Assembly: GCA_920105805.1 (NCBI GenBank)
Contig: CAKKTI010000180.1
Coordinates: forward strand, 1-39,532
Direction: 5' to 3'
Origin: Condylostoma magnum
Lineage: Eukaryota; Ciliophora; Heterotrichea; Heterotrichida; Condylostomatidae
DNA length: 39,532 bases
Positions 1 through 12,387 of this stretch are shown here, one piece after another (within the stretch, counting starts at the first letter, position 1; each line of letters starts with the position of its first letter). The translations under genes were made by a program, and so were the position numbers. The notes under the pieces were generated by a model. That model made no database searches, was not told the origin of the DNA, and worked only from the letters and a program-made list of their open reading frames with translations.

Positions 1-405
1 TATAAGATTTAAAATAGAACTTAAAGTTTGTATATGTAACAGGTTACCAATGATTGAACCAATGTACAGAAATAATTAGTTAAAATCTCTAATAGTAATG
101 ATGGGATAACTTTTGATAATCATTAATTATATCATGGCTGTTCACGAAGAAATAGAGGAAATTTCAATATAGAATCACACCAGAGTATATTTCCAATATA
201 TACTTAATCTTGTAGCTTTTAAAATGGAGAAATACGAATTATGCTTCGAATCTGAAATAATAAAGGAAATTAAAGTAGCCTTCAAAAAATAGCTTATTAG
301 GTAGTTAAGACTGCAACTAAACATAATGTTGATTAACTCCCTATGACCTATTGTAGCTAGGGCGAAATTCAGGACTATTTATTAATGCGGATTAAAACCA
401 GTTAA
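1..405 (+). CDS. 3' end of an unrecognised gene (partial)
   Basis: Frame 1 from the window edge reads 134 residues with protein-like composition and closes with TAA TAA at 403-408, the tandem-stop pattern seen at many gene ends here. The last stretch (about residues 100-134, ending LLMRIKTS) is balanced in charge and hydrophobicity. The other two forward frames are also formally open, because every stop codon can be sense in this code. The frame choice therefore rests on composition and the closing tandem stop, not on homology. No motif is recognised. The gap 409-565 would be the promoter of the first receptor gene. Confidence 0.4.
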
Positions 406-565
406 TAAAAGCTAATACAAGCGAAATAATTAAGGAATTCAAATAATTAACATATTCATAAACAAACAAAGCAAAATAACTGATAAAATAAGTAAAATGT
501 ATTGTAGATTCGTACTAATTTGCCATATGATTTTTTTACATTTGCTTTCAAAGTTAATAATTAAA

Positions 566-3500
566 ATGGACCTTAGAATCGTCTAGTTTATTTTCATTAT
601 ATTAATTCATGCCGCAAAGGTTCATGTTTTATATGATGAGGGGACAAATCCGGAGGTATTTGTATTCTATGAGGAAACTGCCATCTCAATACTGCAGCAC
701 CGTTTCCCTGGCGATGAGATACAATTTGAATTCCTCAGACCTTCTAATGATTCCCCTTATGATTAAATTACTCTTGCTTTGGATTAAACATCCAGTCTTT
801 AATCACAGATAATCATAGATCAAGCAGCGAATTCTTACCACTTCATTCTTCTCAAAGCTGATCCAGAACATTACAACTAAGATGTAAGTAGTTCAATAAT
901 CTACACAGGATAGAATTTAGAACTTCTCCGTCAAGGTTTCTGCAAAACTCTTCAATATTTCAACTGAAATGAATATATACTCATCAAATCAGCTGATTAT
1001 ACTACAGAGCTGATTCTTTAAGATTATCATTGTGAAGCCATATAAGAAAAGTTTAGTATCATTGTATAAAAGACTTCTTCTGATTTCCACTTTGATAGTT
1101 AAGTGAGCAAAATGATCAAGCCAACTGGAGTAAAGCTATTTGGGATTGTAACTGATGAAATATCCTCGTAAAAAGTGTAGTTATCCATGGATAAAAAGAA
1201 ACTCAATAGAAAAGGTTTAGGCATATTGATGATCGGATAATCTATAATGGGAATGACAATTGAAGGAAGTTTAGGGTTAGTTCAGAAGGGATTAGAATAA
1301 TCAACATCCTTACAGTAGTTCTATTTCAACTCATATCTTCCTATATTCGAAATTTGGAAAAATGAGCAATTCACATAGAGTAAATTTATTCTATTAAATA
1401 CAATAAAATAAGTGTATTCTTAACATTTACAGGAGCTATTATTGATTAACTATAAAGAAGGAGTAAGAGAAATAGTAGGATATTTAACAAGCAATGAGTT
1501 AGTAATAGAAAAATAGATAATCTTCCCTGGATTAACTAAAGATATTCCTATAAACTCAAAAACCGATATAGAGATATCCCTACATGATGGAATATATAAC
1601 TATCAAGCACCTGATTAACCAAAAAATAAGCATCTGTTTGAAGGTGCTTACTTAGCCATAGATCATGTGAATAGTAGCTCTGATTTACTTGAGAATTTCA
1701 ATCTTACTTACAACTCTTTCAGCTGCGGTACTAAAGTATTCAATGAAGAGTGGTTTATGGAATGCTTTGGAAGTAGAAAAGAGGAGATAAAAGTTGCATT
1801 TTTAACTGGGTATTCGAGTTCAGTATCTAAAGGAACATCTGAAATATTTGATGCATTAGGAATTTAAAAACCTCTTATTGGATCAAGTAATGAGAGTCCA
1901 ATTTTAAGTGATAAGGAGGTATTTCCATTCTATTCAAGAACAACAGTTGGAGTAAATATAACATTTTAAATATACAACTATATGTTTTATTTTTTCGATT
2001 GGAAGCACTTTAATATTATTTACGGAGATGAGTTATGAGGATAGGGAGGATATCAAGTATTTAAAGAAATAGCAGAAAGACTTGATTTAAATATTGTAAT
2101 TCCAGAAGAGCTAAGGGTAATCACCCCCATTTATCAAAGAGAAGACTTCGAGGAATACAAAGAAACCTTCTAAGCAATCAAAAACTCGAAAGTTAGACCT
2201 TTTATAATTATCGGCTTCACTCCAAATCTGTATTATTTTGCAGAAGGTTTATATGATATTGGAATCAGAAAAGGAGAAATAGCTTTTTCTGCTCCTATTA
2301 CATCTATAGATGATACTATAATGCAAGGAGAGTCAGAAGAAATATATGTTAAAAGAGTTGAGATTCTATAAGGTCATATGAACTTTTTATTAGCCACTTG
2401 AGTTGGTGATTTTGGTTAAAGTTTAAAACAAGAGCTTATATAAAAAGTAGAGAGAGTTGAGTAATCATAATGTTTTTATTATGACTCTGTAATGTTATTA
2501 TCAGCCAGTATTGATTACATGATTTCAAGAGGTTTTGATTATGAGGATGGACCCCTGCTAAATAAAACAATAAGAGAGACAAGAGTGTTGGGTTGTGGAG
2601 GGAATGTGCAAATTGATTCTTCGGGAAATGATAGAAAATGATAATACTTTGATATTTTCAATACTGTTCAAAATAAGGAGACTTAGAAATGGGAGGCAAT
2701 TAATATAGGATAGTATGCTCCATAATCATCAGTTATTTTATCATTCAGTGAACCTATAATATGGAACGGAGGAAGTACAACAGTTCCTAAAGATTTGATT
2801 ACAAATGAACATGATTGCGTAGCTCCAGAAGAAGAGATCACAGATAGTTAAAAAGGAAGAACATTGGGGTATTCTTTATGCTTGGCTATTGGTATTATTA
2901 CAATACTTGTTTCAGTTCTTATATGAAGGAAGTTTTGGAATATCTAAATAGAGCCTATGTAACGAAAATGTATAATAACAATGGATGATATGATTCTATT
3001 AGCAACTATTCCTATTGAATTCTTTTAGTATATTTCATTAGGCCCATCTTTTGAATCTTGAATTCCTACTTTATACACTATTGGCTCAGCATTTTCTCTT
3101 AATATAGATAACACTATTGAAATGAACAAGGAGGTTTATTGGTATATTCTATACGTAGTTTTTGGGTTTGTGGGTGTATGGACACTCTTAGGACTATTCA
3201 TAATTCTGAAAATCGAAAGCAAGTATCCTAACAGTGGATTTATTTACTTCATTGGTTAACTTGCTGAGAGAATAATGCCATTGCTTGGAAACATGTTGTT
3301 TCTACCTATTATCTCAACAAGCTTAAACATGTTTATATGTGATACAGGATCAAGTGAGGAATTAACTGATTCTATACTAACCAAAGACTGCGATATGTAT
3401 TGCTGGAGAGATTAACACATTACTATAGCTTTGGTATCTGGTGCATGTATTTTAGTATATCAACCCATAGCTGTATATTTCAGACCTATTTGGTAAGAAT

Positions 3501-4021
3501 TCCAAAGCTAGCTGAATGTCAAAACCTAACCTAGGTTTTTGATGATTAAATCCATATTCTAGATTTATATCATAGCTATTGGAAAATCTATTAAGTTTGT
3601 AAGTTTTATAGGTCATGCTTTATTATATTTAGGAGGAATGGCACTATTTTTGATATGGTTACAAAAGAATCCTCCTTTTGCATATGGTAGACCTTGTCTT
3701 TGGCAAAATATATTCATAATTTGTATTATTGCTCTAGATATCATTACTATTTTGGAATATTATATTGCTGCTGATATTATAATTTGGCTTATCATTCTAG
3801 GAACTATCTGGATTATCATAATATCAGTTGGACTTATCATAAATTTTAAGTGTTATACAAGTATGCTATATAGAGAATAAGGAGTTCGAATCGAGAGCTT
3901 ATTTAGATTTTAGTTAACCCCAAATAAATCTCCTGAGGACTTTCAAATACATTCCAAACAATTGAATACACTGAGAAACCTTAGTTCACTAAAGCATCCT
4001 AGAGAATAAAAAGTTCAGTAG
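566..4021 (+). CDS. Receptor copy 1: tandem ligand-binding domains plus multi-pass membrane region
   Basis: About 1,151 residues, in one frame without indels relative to its two paralogs at 4649 and 14213. ATG lies in an AATTAAAATGG context and opens a hydrophobic signal peptide (MDLRIVQFIFIILIHAAK). The ectodomain looks like two periplasmic-binding/ANF-receptor-like domains. The first is about 20-345, with a YFNWNEYILI segment. The second is about 358-760, opening FEGAYLAIDHVN and containing FPFYSRTTVG and a W-x4-IIYGDE strand, as in class C GPCR and natriuretic-peptide-receptor ectodomains. About eight or nine membrane spans follow (768-1090) with a Cys-rich extracellular loop (CDTGSS...CDMYCW), then a short charged tail. 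Inferred role: cell-surface receptor for an unknown ligand. The end is uncertain; I take TAG TAA at 4019-4024, with TAA at 4007 as alternative. Confidence 0.85.
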
Positions 4022-4083
4022 TAAAACCTTTAAGCATCTTTATACACTTCGTTTTGTTTATATAATGTATCTCTAATACTTTT

Positions 4084-4311
4084 ATGGGTTAAAGAGGAGT
4101 GGAACATTATGTGATCTTTAATTTAAATGATTTGAGAAAATTAAGAGGTACAGGAGATATATATAAAGAAAGAAAAGGTAGTGTAGGGACTAGCTCTTTA
4201 TATTTTTACTTATTCATTGGGAAATTAAGTGCTTTTAAGTATATTAAACGAGTTTTCAAGAGGATTATTATACTCTATTGAATTAATAAGAAATTAAAGA
4301 ATATTACATAA
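4084..4311 (+). CDS. Small basic hypothetical ORF
   Basis: A 75-codon frame lies between receptor copies 1 and 2: ATG GGT TAA ... ending AAT ATT ACA followed by TAA TAA (4309-4314). The product would begin MGQRGVEHYVIFNLNDL. It is Lys/Arg-rich, with a hydrophobic C-terminal half (RIIILYW) that could be a single membrane anchor. Nothing in it is recognisable. Support comes from composition and the tandem terminal stops. In a 33% GC region with no unambiguous stop codon this is weak, and it could be intergenic noise. Confidence 0.25.
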
Positions 4312-4648
4312 TAAATGTATTCAAAGTTTAATTTTCATTTTAAACATTTAATTTCCTGTATTCTCTGTATCTCACAATAATATAATGTTTAATTTCTTCT
4401 AAACTCATAAAAATACTTCTTACACTTTTATCAGTAATGGGCTCGGCAATGAACTAACCTGTTGCCCTTTTTAAGAAATATTACATAACAAGTAGTATGA
4501 TATTAGTTTAAGTAATAAGCACAACTTTCTATTATTTAATAATTGTAAAGTGTTCTGCAAAATTATTTGACAGATTTGTAAAGAATGCTTTGATATGAAA
4601 ATTAGCCATTCAGCTTCTTTAAATAATGCAATATATTAAACATAAAAA
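4312..4648. other. Intergenic region upstream of receptor copy 2, with a GC-rich hairpin
   Basis: AT-rich sequence with no convincing coding frame on either strand. The only conspicuous element is a GC-rich stem candidate at 4439-4467 followed by a T run (listed separately). The last 50 bp before the ATG at 4649 are A-rich and would hold the promoter and leader of receptor copy 2. Confidence 0.5.
4439..4472 (+). ncRNA. Possible 3' end of a small RNA: GC-rich stem plus T5
   Basis: Within otherwise AT-rich spacer, GGGC at 4439-4442 can pair with GCCC at 4464-4467, or GGCAA at 4445-4449 with TTGCC at 4462-4466. A run of five T follows immediately. A GC island ending in a hairpin and T run is what a Pol III transcript end looks like. 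I cannot match it to tRNA, U6, 5S or SRP RNA, and it may be chance. Confidence 0.15.
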
Positions 4649-7600
4649 ATGACTGTAGGAATTATTGTGTGAAGATACATTATTCTCATTAATTCACTCC
4701 AAGTTCATATTCTATACGATGAGGGGACAAATCCGGAGGTATTCGAATTCTATGAGGAAACTGCTATCTCAATACTGCAGCACCGTTTCCCTGACGATGA
4801 GATACAATTTGAATTCTTCAGACCCTCCAATGATTCCCCCTATGATTAAATTACTCTTGCTTTGGATCAAACAACCAGTCTTTAATCACGGATAATCATA
4901 GATCAAGCAGCGAATTATTACAACTTCATTCTTCTCAAGGCTCATCCAGAACATTACAACTAAGATGAAAGTAGCTCAATCATCTACACAGGATAGAATT
5001 TAGAACTTCTCCGTCAAGGCTTCTGCAAGACTCTTCAATATTTCAACTGGAATGAATATATACTCATCAAATCGGCTGATCATACTACAGAACTGATTCT
5101 TTAAGATTATTATTGTGAAGCCGTATAAGAAAAGTTTAGTATCATTGTGTAAAAGATTTCTTCTGATTTTCACTTTGATAGTCAAGTGAGCAAAATGATC
5201 AAGCCAACTGGGGTAAAGCTATTTGGGATTGTAGCTGATGAAATATCCTCGTAAAAAGTGTAGTTATCCATGGATAAGAACAAGCTTAATAGAAAAGGTT
5301 TAGGAATATTGATGATTGGATAATCTATAATGGGAATGACAATTGAAGGAAGTTTAGGGTTAGTTCAGAGGGGATTAGAATAATCAACATCTTTACAGGA
5401 GTTCTATTTCAATTCATATCTCCCTATATTCGAAATTTGGAACGAGGAGAAGTTTACATAGAGTAAATTTATGCTATTAGATACAATAAGAAAAGTATAT
5501 CCTAAGTATGAATATGAGCTATTATTGATTAACTATAAAGAAGGAGTGAGAGAAATCGTAGGATATTTAGAAAACGATGAGTTAATAATAGAAAAACAGA
5601 TAATATTCCCAGGATTAACTACAGATATTCCTAGAAACTCAAAAACTGATATTGAGATATCCCTGCATGATGGAATATACAACTATCAAGCACCTGATTA
5701 AACCGAAAATAAGAATCTGTTTGAAGGTGCTTACTTAGCTATAGATCATGTGAATAGTAGGTCTGATTTCCTTGAGAATTTTAACTTAACTTATAATTCC
5801 TTCAGTTGCGGTACTGTAGTGTTCAATGAAGAGTGGTTTATGGAATGCTTTGGAAGTAGAAAAGAGGAGATAAAAGTTGCATTTTTAACCGGATATTCAA
5901 GTGCAGTAACTAAAGGTACTTCTGAAGTATTTGAAGCATTAGGAATTTAAAAGCCTCTTATTGGATCAAGTAATGATAGTCCAGTTTTAAGTGATCAGGA
6001 GGTATTTCCATTCTATTCAAGAACAACAGTTGGAATAAATATAAGATCTCAAGTATACAATTAAATATTCAGAATCTTTGATTGGGGGTACTGTAGTATT
6101 ATTTATGGAGATGAGTTATGAGGATAGGGAGCATATCAAGTATTTAAAGAAATAGCAGAAAGAGTTGATTTAAATATTGTAATTCCAGAAGAACTAAGGG
6201 CTATTACGCCCATTTATCAAAGAGAAGACTTCGAGGAATACAAAGAAACCTTCTAAGCAATCAAAGATTTAAAAGTTAGGCCTCTTATAGTTCTTGGCTT
6301 CACTCCAAATGTGTATTATTTTGCAGAAGGCTTATATGATATTGGAATCAGAAGAGGAGAAATAGCTTTTTCCGCTCCTATTGCATTTATAGATGATACA
6401 GTAATGCAAGGAGAGTCAGAAGAAATATATGTTAAAAGAGTTGAGATTCTATAAGGTTAAATGAACTTTTTTCTAGCAGCTTGAGTTGATGATTTTGGTT
6501 AAAGTTTAAAAGAAGAGCTTACACAAAAAGTAGAGAGAGTTGAATCATGGCAATGTTTTTTCTATGATTCCGTGATGTTATTATCAGCCAGTGTTGATTA
6601 CATGATTTCAAGGGGTCTTGATTATGAGGATGGATCTCTATTGAATCAAACAATAAGAGAGACAAGAGTATTGGGCTGTGGGGGGAATGTACAAATTGAT
6701 TCTTCCGGAAATGATAGAAAATGGTAATACTTTGATGTTTTTAATACTGTTCAAAATAAGGAGACTTAGAAATGGGAAACTATTGTTGTAGGATAATATG
6801 CTCCATAATCATCAGTCATTTTATCATTTAACTAGCCTATAATATGAAATGGAGGAAGTACAACAGTTCCTAAAGATTTGATTACAAACGAGCATGATTG
6901 TGTAGCTCCAGAAGAAGAGATCACAGATAGTGAAAAAGGGAGAACATTGGGATACTGTTTATGTGTACTTATTTGTATTATTGCAATAGTTGTTTCAGTT
7001 CTTATATGAAGGAAGTTTTGGAATATCTAAATAGAGCCTATGTAAAGAAGATGCATTATAACAATGGATGACATGATTCTGTTAGCAACTATTCCTATTG
7101 AATTCTTCTAGTATATTTCATTAGGCCCATCCTTTGAATCTTGAATTCCTGCTTTATACACTATTGGCTCAGCATTTTCCTTAGATATTGATAAGGTAAT
7201 CGAAATGAATAAGGAGGTCTATTGATACTTAGTATATTCAGTGTTTATATTTGTTGGTTTATGATTAGTTTTAGGACTATTCATTATACTTAAAATTGAA
7301 AGTTATTTTCATCATAATGGATTTATTTACTTGATTGGTTAAGTTGCTGAGAGAGTAATGCCAGTTCTTGGAAACATGTTGTTTCTACCTATTATTTCAA
7401 CAAACTTAAACATGTTTATATGTGATACAGGATCAAGTGAGGAATTAACCGATTCTATTCTAACCAAAGATTGTGATATGTATTGCTGGAGAGATGAGCA
7501 TTCTGTTATGGCTTTGATATCTGGTGTATGTATTTTGGTATATCAACCCCTAGCTGTATACTTCAGACCTATTTGGTAAGAATTCCAAAGCTAGCTGAAT

Positions 7601-8107
7601 GTGAAAACTTAACCTAGGTTTTTAATGATTAAATCCATATTCTAGATTTATATCATAGCTATTGGGAAATCTATTAAGTTTGTAAGCTTTATAGGCCATG
7701 CTTTACTATACTTAGGAGGAATGGCACTATTTTTAATTTGGCTACAAAAGAACCCTCCTTTTGGATATGGGAGGCCTTGTCTTTGGCAAAAGTTACTTAT
7801 AATATGTATTATCTTTCTAGATATCATTACTATTTTAGAATATTATATTGCTGCTGATCCTATGATCTGGCTTATTATTTTAGGATCTATCTGGATTGTT
7901 ATCATTTTTGTTGGTGCACTCCTAAATTTTTACTATTATGAGAACATAGTATACATAGAAGAAGGTATTAGAATAGAAAATTTATTTAGGTTCTAGTTGA
8001 CACCAAATAAATCTCCTGAATAATTTAACATCTTTGCAAAAGAATTAAGAACAGTACATACGAATAATTGGGTTAACTATGTAAGAAATGAAGAATGATT
8101 AGTCTAA
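4649..8107 (+). CDS. Receptor copy 2: tandem ligand-binding domains plus multi-pass membrane region
   Basis: Head-to-tail paralog of the gene at 566, about 1,152 residues, colinear and indel-free with it for over 1,000 codons. The ATG codes a signal peptide (MTVGIIVWRYIILINSLQ) unlike that of copy 1, after which the mature start HILYDEGT is conserved. The architecture is the same: first ligand domain about 20-345, second about 358-760, then eight to nine membrane helices with the Cys-rich loop, and a short cytoplasmic tail. The region around membrane span 3 (KVIEMNKEVYWYLVYSVFIF) is nearly identical to copy 3 and differs from copy 1. The end is uncertain: TAA TAA at 8105-8110 is preferred; an earlier TGA at 8096 would end it three codons sooner. 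Confidence 0.85.
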
Positions 8108-8354
8108 TAATTTAATCTATAGTTTTTTACAATTATATAATAAAAGGAGTGTTTTAATTCTAAACTGCGAGTAGCAACAAATTAGTATAATGTTTTACTT
8201 TTGGTTGTTGTAAGTCAATTTAATTAACATACAGCAACTATCATTTAGTATTAGAAAAATATATAATTGGCTATTCTACTAAATTGCACAACTAGTCAGC
8301 TATTAATCCAAAAATAATGTAACTGCTTCCATATAAAAACGCCTAAATTAATAA

Positions 8355-9299
8355 CTAACTTAAAGGCTTCCTGGCTATAATCTTTCTCACCCCAGCCTTT
8401 CTTTGCGTATTCCAAACACAATTCTCGAAATCAAAAGATGCACAGAATGTCGGAAACTTGCTTCTTAACTCATCAGCTGTAAAATGCCCCATATCATTCA
8501 GCACAGTAGGAGTAAACTTTCCATAGCAATCAAACTTAGCAAGGAAGATTCTATCCTATGTCTCTGGATCTTCTTAAAACCTTCTATGTAAAGCTTCAGC
8601 ATTCTCCCAAGTCCTTTCAGACCATAGCTTAGTATAATCCTCATTTACTTCAATAGCAAATCCTACTCTTTCCAGCAGTGCAATTAGATCCACTAATGTC
8701 TTTATACTAGGCATTGGGAACTTCTTAGTAAAAATCTCTTTATACTCCGGCTCCATTTCCTCAGGATATTAGTCAATCATTACATAGTCCTCAAAATAGA
8801 AGCATCCTCCTGGTTTTAGACTGTCATAGATCTTTTAGAATATCCCGTCTCCTGGTAATAAGAAATAAATTCCTGTGTCAATTACTGCATCAAAATCGGC
8901 TTATGGGTAATTATGTGCACTAGCATCGTCCTAGTAGAACTCATGTTTTTCTCCCATGCCACATAACTGGGAAATTTGAATAGAAAAATCTACAAAATGC
9001 TGTAGATAATCAACCCCGTATCCTCTGCAACCTGTTCTTTATGTGAAAAATCGTAAATTTGCTCCTAGGCCGGATCCGATCTCTAGAATCCTGGAGTTTT
9101 CATTGATTTAAGATTAACTGTAATCGAGAAAACTTTCCACACCTGTAAGTCCTGCGGGTCTTAATACATCAATTTTATTAAAGTCTTGAGCACTGAAGTT
9201 CTCTTGAGATGATATTCTTTGTATTTCTCCTCTTAAAAATTCTTTATAGGCATTGCTATATAAATAAACTACGTCTTCCCAATTATCGTGCTCTGCCAT
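8355..9299 (-). CDS. Class I SAM-dependent methyltransferase
   Basis: A 314-residue protein on the minus strand. The Rossmann-fold SAM site is clear: motif I ILEIGSGLGAN at about 71-81, an acidic strand-2 residue in GYGVDY, then FDAVIDTGIYFLLP (strand 4) and the post-motif SLKPGGCFYFEDY. The C-terminal half (about 170-314) is helical and probably shapes the substrate pocket. The overall form resembles small-molecule methyltransferases of the sarcosine/phosphoethanolamine type, but the substrate cannot be read from sequence. It ends LARKPLS-like (IIARKPLS) then TAG. It is divergent from SEM1 with 71 bp between the two start codons, which must hold a bidirectional promoter. Gln is coded by TAA/TAG at several positions, for instance just after the motif I strand. 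Confidence 0.85.
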
Positions 9300-9370
9300 T
9301 TAATTATATGGGAGTTTTATAGCACAAGGTTAATTACTTATTATAAAAAGCTTCTTTAATTATTAATAAA

Positions 9371-9547
9371 ATGGATCAAAATCAGGCCATAGAAGATGAT
9401 GAAGGATTTGAGGATTTCCCTTAATTGGATTGGAGCTAAAACTAGAAAATTTAAATACAGCAGAGTGAATGAACAGATGATTTGGAGATTGATTACGAGG
9501 ATCCTTTTATTATGCTGTTAAGAGCTAAATTAATAGAGAATAGTTAG
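9371..9547 (+). CDS. SEM1: 26S proteasome subunit SEM1/DSS1 (Rpn15)
   Basis: A 58-residue acidic protein. SEM1/DSS1 is an intrinsically disordered subunit of the proteasome lid and of BRCA2 and TREX-2 complexes. The two family signatures are visible in order: the first acidic-aromatic patch EDDEGFEDFPQLDW (about 8-21) and a second acidic patch leading into the C-terminal helix FIMLLRAKLIEN (about 45-56), matching the family's DDFSxQLRAEL pattern. Length fits the family (about 70 residues). The homology-defined end coincides with TAG TAA at 9545-9550, good evidence that these codons terminate here although they code Gln elsewhere. The next gene starts 40 bp downstream. Confidence 0.85.
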
Positions 9548-9587
9548 TAAAATTTCTACCTAAATTATTTAACAAAATATTAGTGAA

Positions 9588-12360
9588 ATGTCAAATACAA
9601 GGAAACTGTTTGCTTAATTTTCAAATGATTCATTTGAGGAAAAATACTCAATACAGTCAGACCCTAGAGATACTCAGCTGTCCTTTTACTTAGATCTATA
9701 TGATAGTGTAGAAGATGTTAGCATTATAACAGAGAAATATGATCAGGAAAATTCAGAAGTATCGCTTTAAGCTTTGGCAAGAGGGCTAGAATAATCTTCA
9801 AAGAATCCTACAATAAAGAAAGGCTAGTCTTAAATATACTAGAAATAATAAGTCAAGAAGTTCGAAGCTCAGCCTAGCTTTTAATAGGGAAATCTGTAAA
9901 TATAATAAAAAGTTTAAAGCTTATGCCAAGTATATTAGTAAAGCTAAAAGATAGAAGTTGATCATATGTCAGAACAGGAGATGTGCTCAATAATCTAGTA
10001 CTTGCTGAATAATAGCAAAGAAATATAGTATAATTAATCAGAAATTCAATTATAGAATGCCTCGTAATTATCAGAGGACGATGAAAATAAGAATATTGCT
10101 AGCAAAACTTCTACCCAGAATATGTCAAATTATTAAAGTTCACATTTTCCTTAATAAAACCCAGTGACAGATTGGGAACTCATAAAGAGGAGAAGATAAG
10201 ATAATTAATCAACGTATTATAGGAGATCTAATAACTGTTAATCTCCAAGTTAAAAGATATTTTTGTAAAAGAGAAGTGAAATTGATTAAAAAGACGTTGC
10301 AATAAAAGATTTATGTAGAATGAGTGGTTAACATTTGGATAATACAAAAACAGTATTTAACTAGGAACTTTAATTATAAGAAAACAAATTCAAGCTAATT
10401 TCTCGCCAAAGGTCTATACACAAGCAAAGAAGTGAAATATATAATCAACTATTATAATTCGACTTAAATATTAAATAACAATCATAGCATAAGGCGCTAT
10501 TAGATTTAAACTACACAAGTATTAAGTCATAGTACCCTTATTCAGAAGACAGTGCTTATGATTTTGGCTTATTTTACCAATCACATATAATATTTACAAA
10601 ACTAAACGAATAAGACTATATTAAACTAGTTTAAATCGTTGATTCAGATATACAAAATATGCCTACTATTAAAATCCTATAAAAGTTATTTGAAAACTAG
10701 GACTAAAATAGCATTTTGCACTTATTGCTAAGGTTCTCTAGTTATTTAGACAACTAAAAGTGCTTTAAACTACGTAAATAAATTTTAGAGCTAAGAACAT
10801 AATTAAATCTGTAAAACACAATACTAGATTAACTAAATTAATAAAACAACTCAAACTTGTAAAAGCTTTATACTCCTTGTACCCCAAGAATAAGTGTTAA
10901 TTTTAAAAAATAGCATAAAAGAAGACGAATCACATCAAAGTAGCTGTATAGTTAAAGCATTTCTGCCAAAAAATCTGAAAGAACAATCAATCTGGAAAAT
11001 TTTAGTTTTAGTAATTGTTAAACTAGTAATGTAGGAATATGACAGTTTTACTAATGAACACAAAGCAACAATTAACCGTTCATTATAAATTGCAGTATCA
11101 TTACAGTAAAATAAGCAAGATAAGTTCAAAGTTCCAGTGTCTAGAAAAACTACGAGAATTGTAAGATAAATTTTGAAAACAAGAAAATCTTTGTAAAGCG
11201 AACGAAAAAATAAGAAAACTTTTCACAGAAGTTTTAAGAAAGAAAGCTCTTATACGAGTCCCACGGCAAGAAAGAATGAAATTTACAGTGGAAAATTAAA
11301 ATTGAGATAATACCTGAACTAATAAGAAATAGAGTTGAAGAGAATACAATCGGGTAAGAAGAAGTTTAGTTATACTGACCAGGTAGTAAAACACCCACTA
11401 TCATTAACGAAAATATCGCAAAAAGCTTCAAAACTTGATCCATATTCTCCCTTGCCTTAAATTTGTTATACTGACGGCTCTATTGAACAGTCCCCCCGCT
11501 TACCTTCTTTTGACTAAAAGAAAACTAAGGTTAATAAGCAGGATCATGATAATTAATTTATAAAACGATTGAATATTATCGACTATTTAGTCCAAAATAA
11601 TGTATCGTTATCAGTTTAAGACAAGAAGCTGATTGAGAGCTTGATTTAGTATCCTTAATTAAGTAAAACTATCATACAGTCTTACTTTTCCAGAGATAAG
11701 GAAAAGTATTCTCCTAGTGCAGGAGTCAGAAGGAATAATATATCGTTTAACTAGAAATCAGGTATAGGTTAGAATAGATTTAGTTTAAGCAATGAATAGT
11801 ATAGACATGCTTTAGGGATTCTTGATAATATATAATAGAAGGAAAAATCACAAACCAGAGACGAGAAAATATTGCTTAATGTTGGAAAAACATATGAAAA
11901 ATTGATTGATTAGTTTAATTAGTAGAAGAAAACTAAAGATTTATAACTTAAGTAGGCCTTAAAGAGACTAGAGTATGATAATCCTGTTATAAAATCCTAA
12001 AAAGCAAAAATGCTTTTAGGCAGTTAGGAGAGATGAACTAGTAGTACTTGCAGAGTGTAATTTTCCAAGGTTAATAGAGTACTTGAGACAAAAAGACTCA
12101 AACAATAAAAAGTTAATAGAAAACAGGTAAAATTGTATAGAAAATTGCTTAATTAACTTAGAAACATTGAACCTGATTAGTCTTAAAGATAGTTTATAAA
12201 TTGTATCAAGTATATACTGGAAAATGGATTTGTAATCAATTAACAAACTATTGAATAACTGCAGATAAATCTGACTACAAATGAACATATAGAAAGCTTC
12301 TTTTAAGGAATTCAATACACAAACAAAGCTCATTTCAGAGATTCTATATCAACTTATTAA
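9588..12360 (+). CDS. Gln-rich protein of unknown function, with a 16-nt intron
   Basis: About 918 residues if a 16-nt intron at 11354-11369 is removed (join 9588-11353, 11370-12360). The protein opens MSNTRKLFAQFSND and is rich in Gln, Ser, Lys and Asn, most Gln coded by TAA/TAG. Basic patches include KRRRITSK. The last third (about 690-910) is predicted helical with probable coiled coil, e.g. ALGILDNIQQKEK and LKQALKRLEYDN. No known domain is recognised. The first exon frame has no natural end near the intron, and the second part has no in-frame ATG before about 12009. This is why I join them. It ends TAT-TAA at 12358, only 27 bp from the convergent TFIIF alpha stop, so the 3' untranslated regions must be tiny or overlap. 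Confidence 0.55.
11354..11369 (+). other. Probable 16-nt spliceosomal intron (GTAAG...TTTAG)
   Basis: GTAAGAAGAAGTTTAG lies exactly where the Gln-rich frame from 9588 must shift by one base to join the frame that continues to 12360. Removing it gives ATC GGT TAT ACT GAC across the junction. Introns of 15-16 nt are established for other heterotrichs (Stentor, Blepharisma). A second GT...AG 15-mer at 11031-11045 is possible, but its length is a multiple of three, so the frame gives no evidence for it. Confidence 0.5.
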
Positions 12361-12387
12361 AAACTTTAATTTACCAAAAACATTAAA

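Noticed and set aside
8108-8354. CAACAA/TTGTTG inverted repeat in the spacer between receptor copy 2 and the methyltransferase.
   Set aside because: Short, AT-rich and imperfect; within chance expectation for this composition.
12016-12333. 105-residue standard-code frame on the minus strand.
   Set aside because: It is antisense to the C-terminal coiled-coil part of the Gln-rich gene, where TAA/TAG-rich sense sequence leaves the opposite strand free of stops.
9588-12360. Two separate Gln-rich genes instead of one spliced gene.
   Set aside because: The second frame has no ATG before about 12009 and a 16-nt GT...AG segment joins the frames exactly; still only moderately certain.
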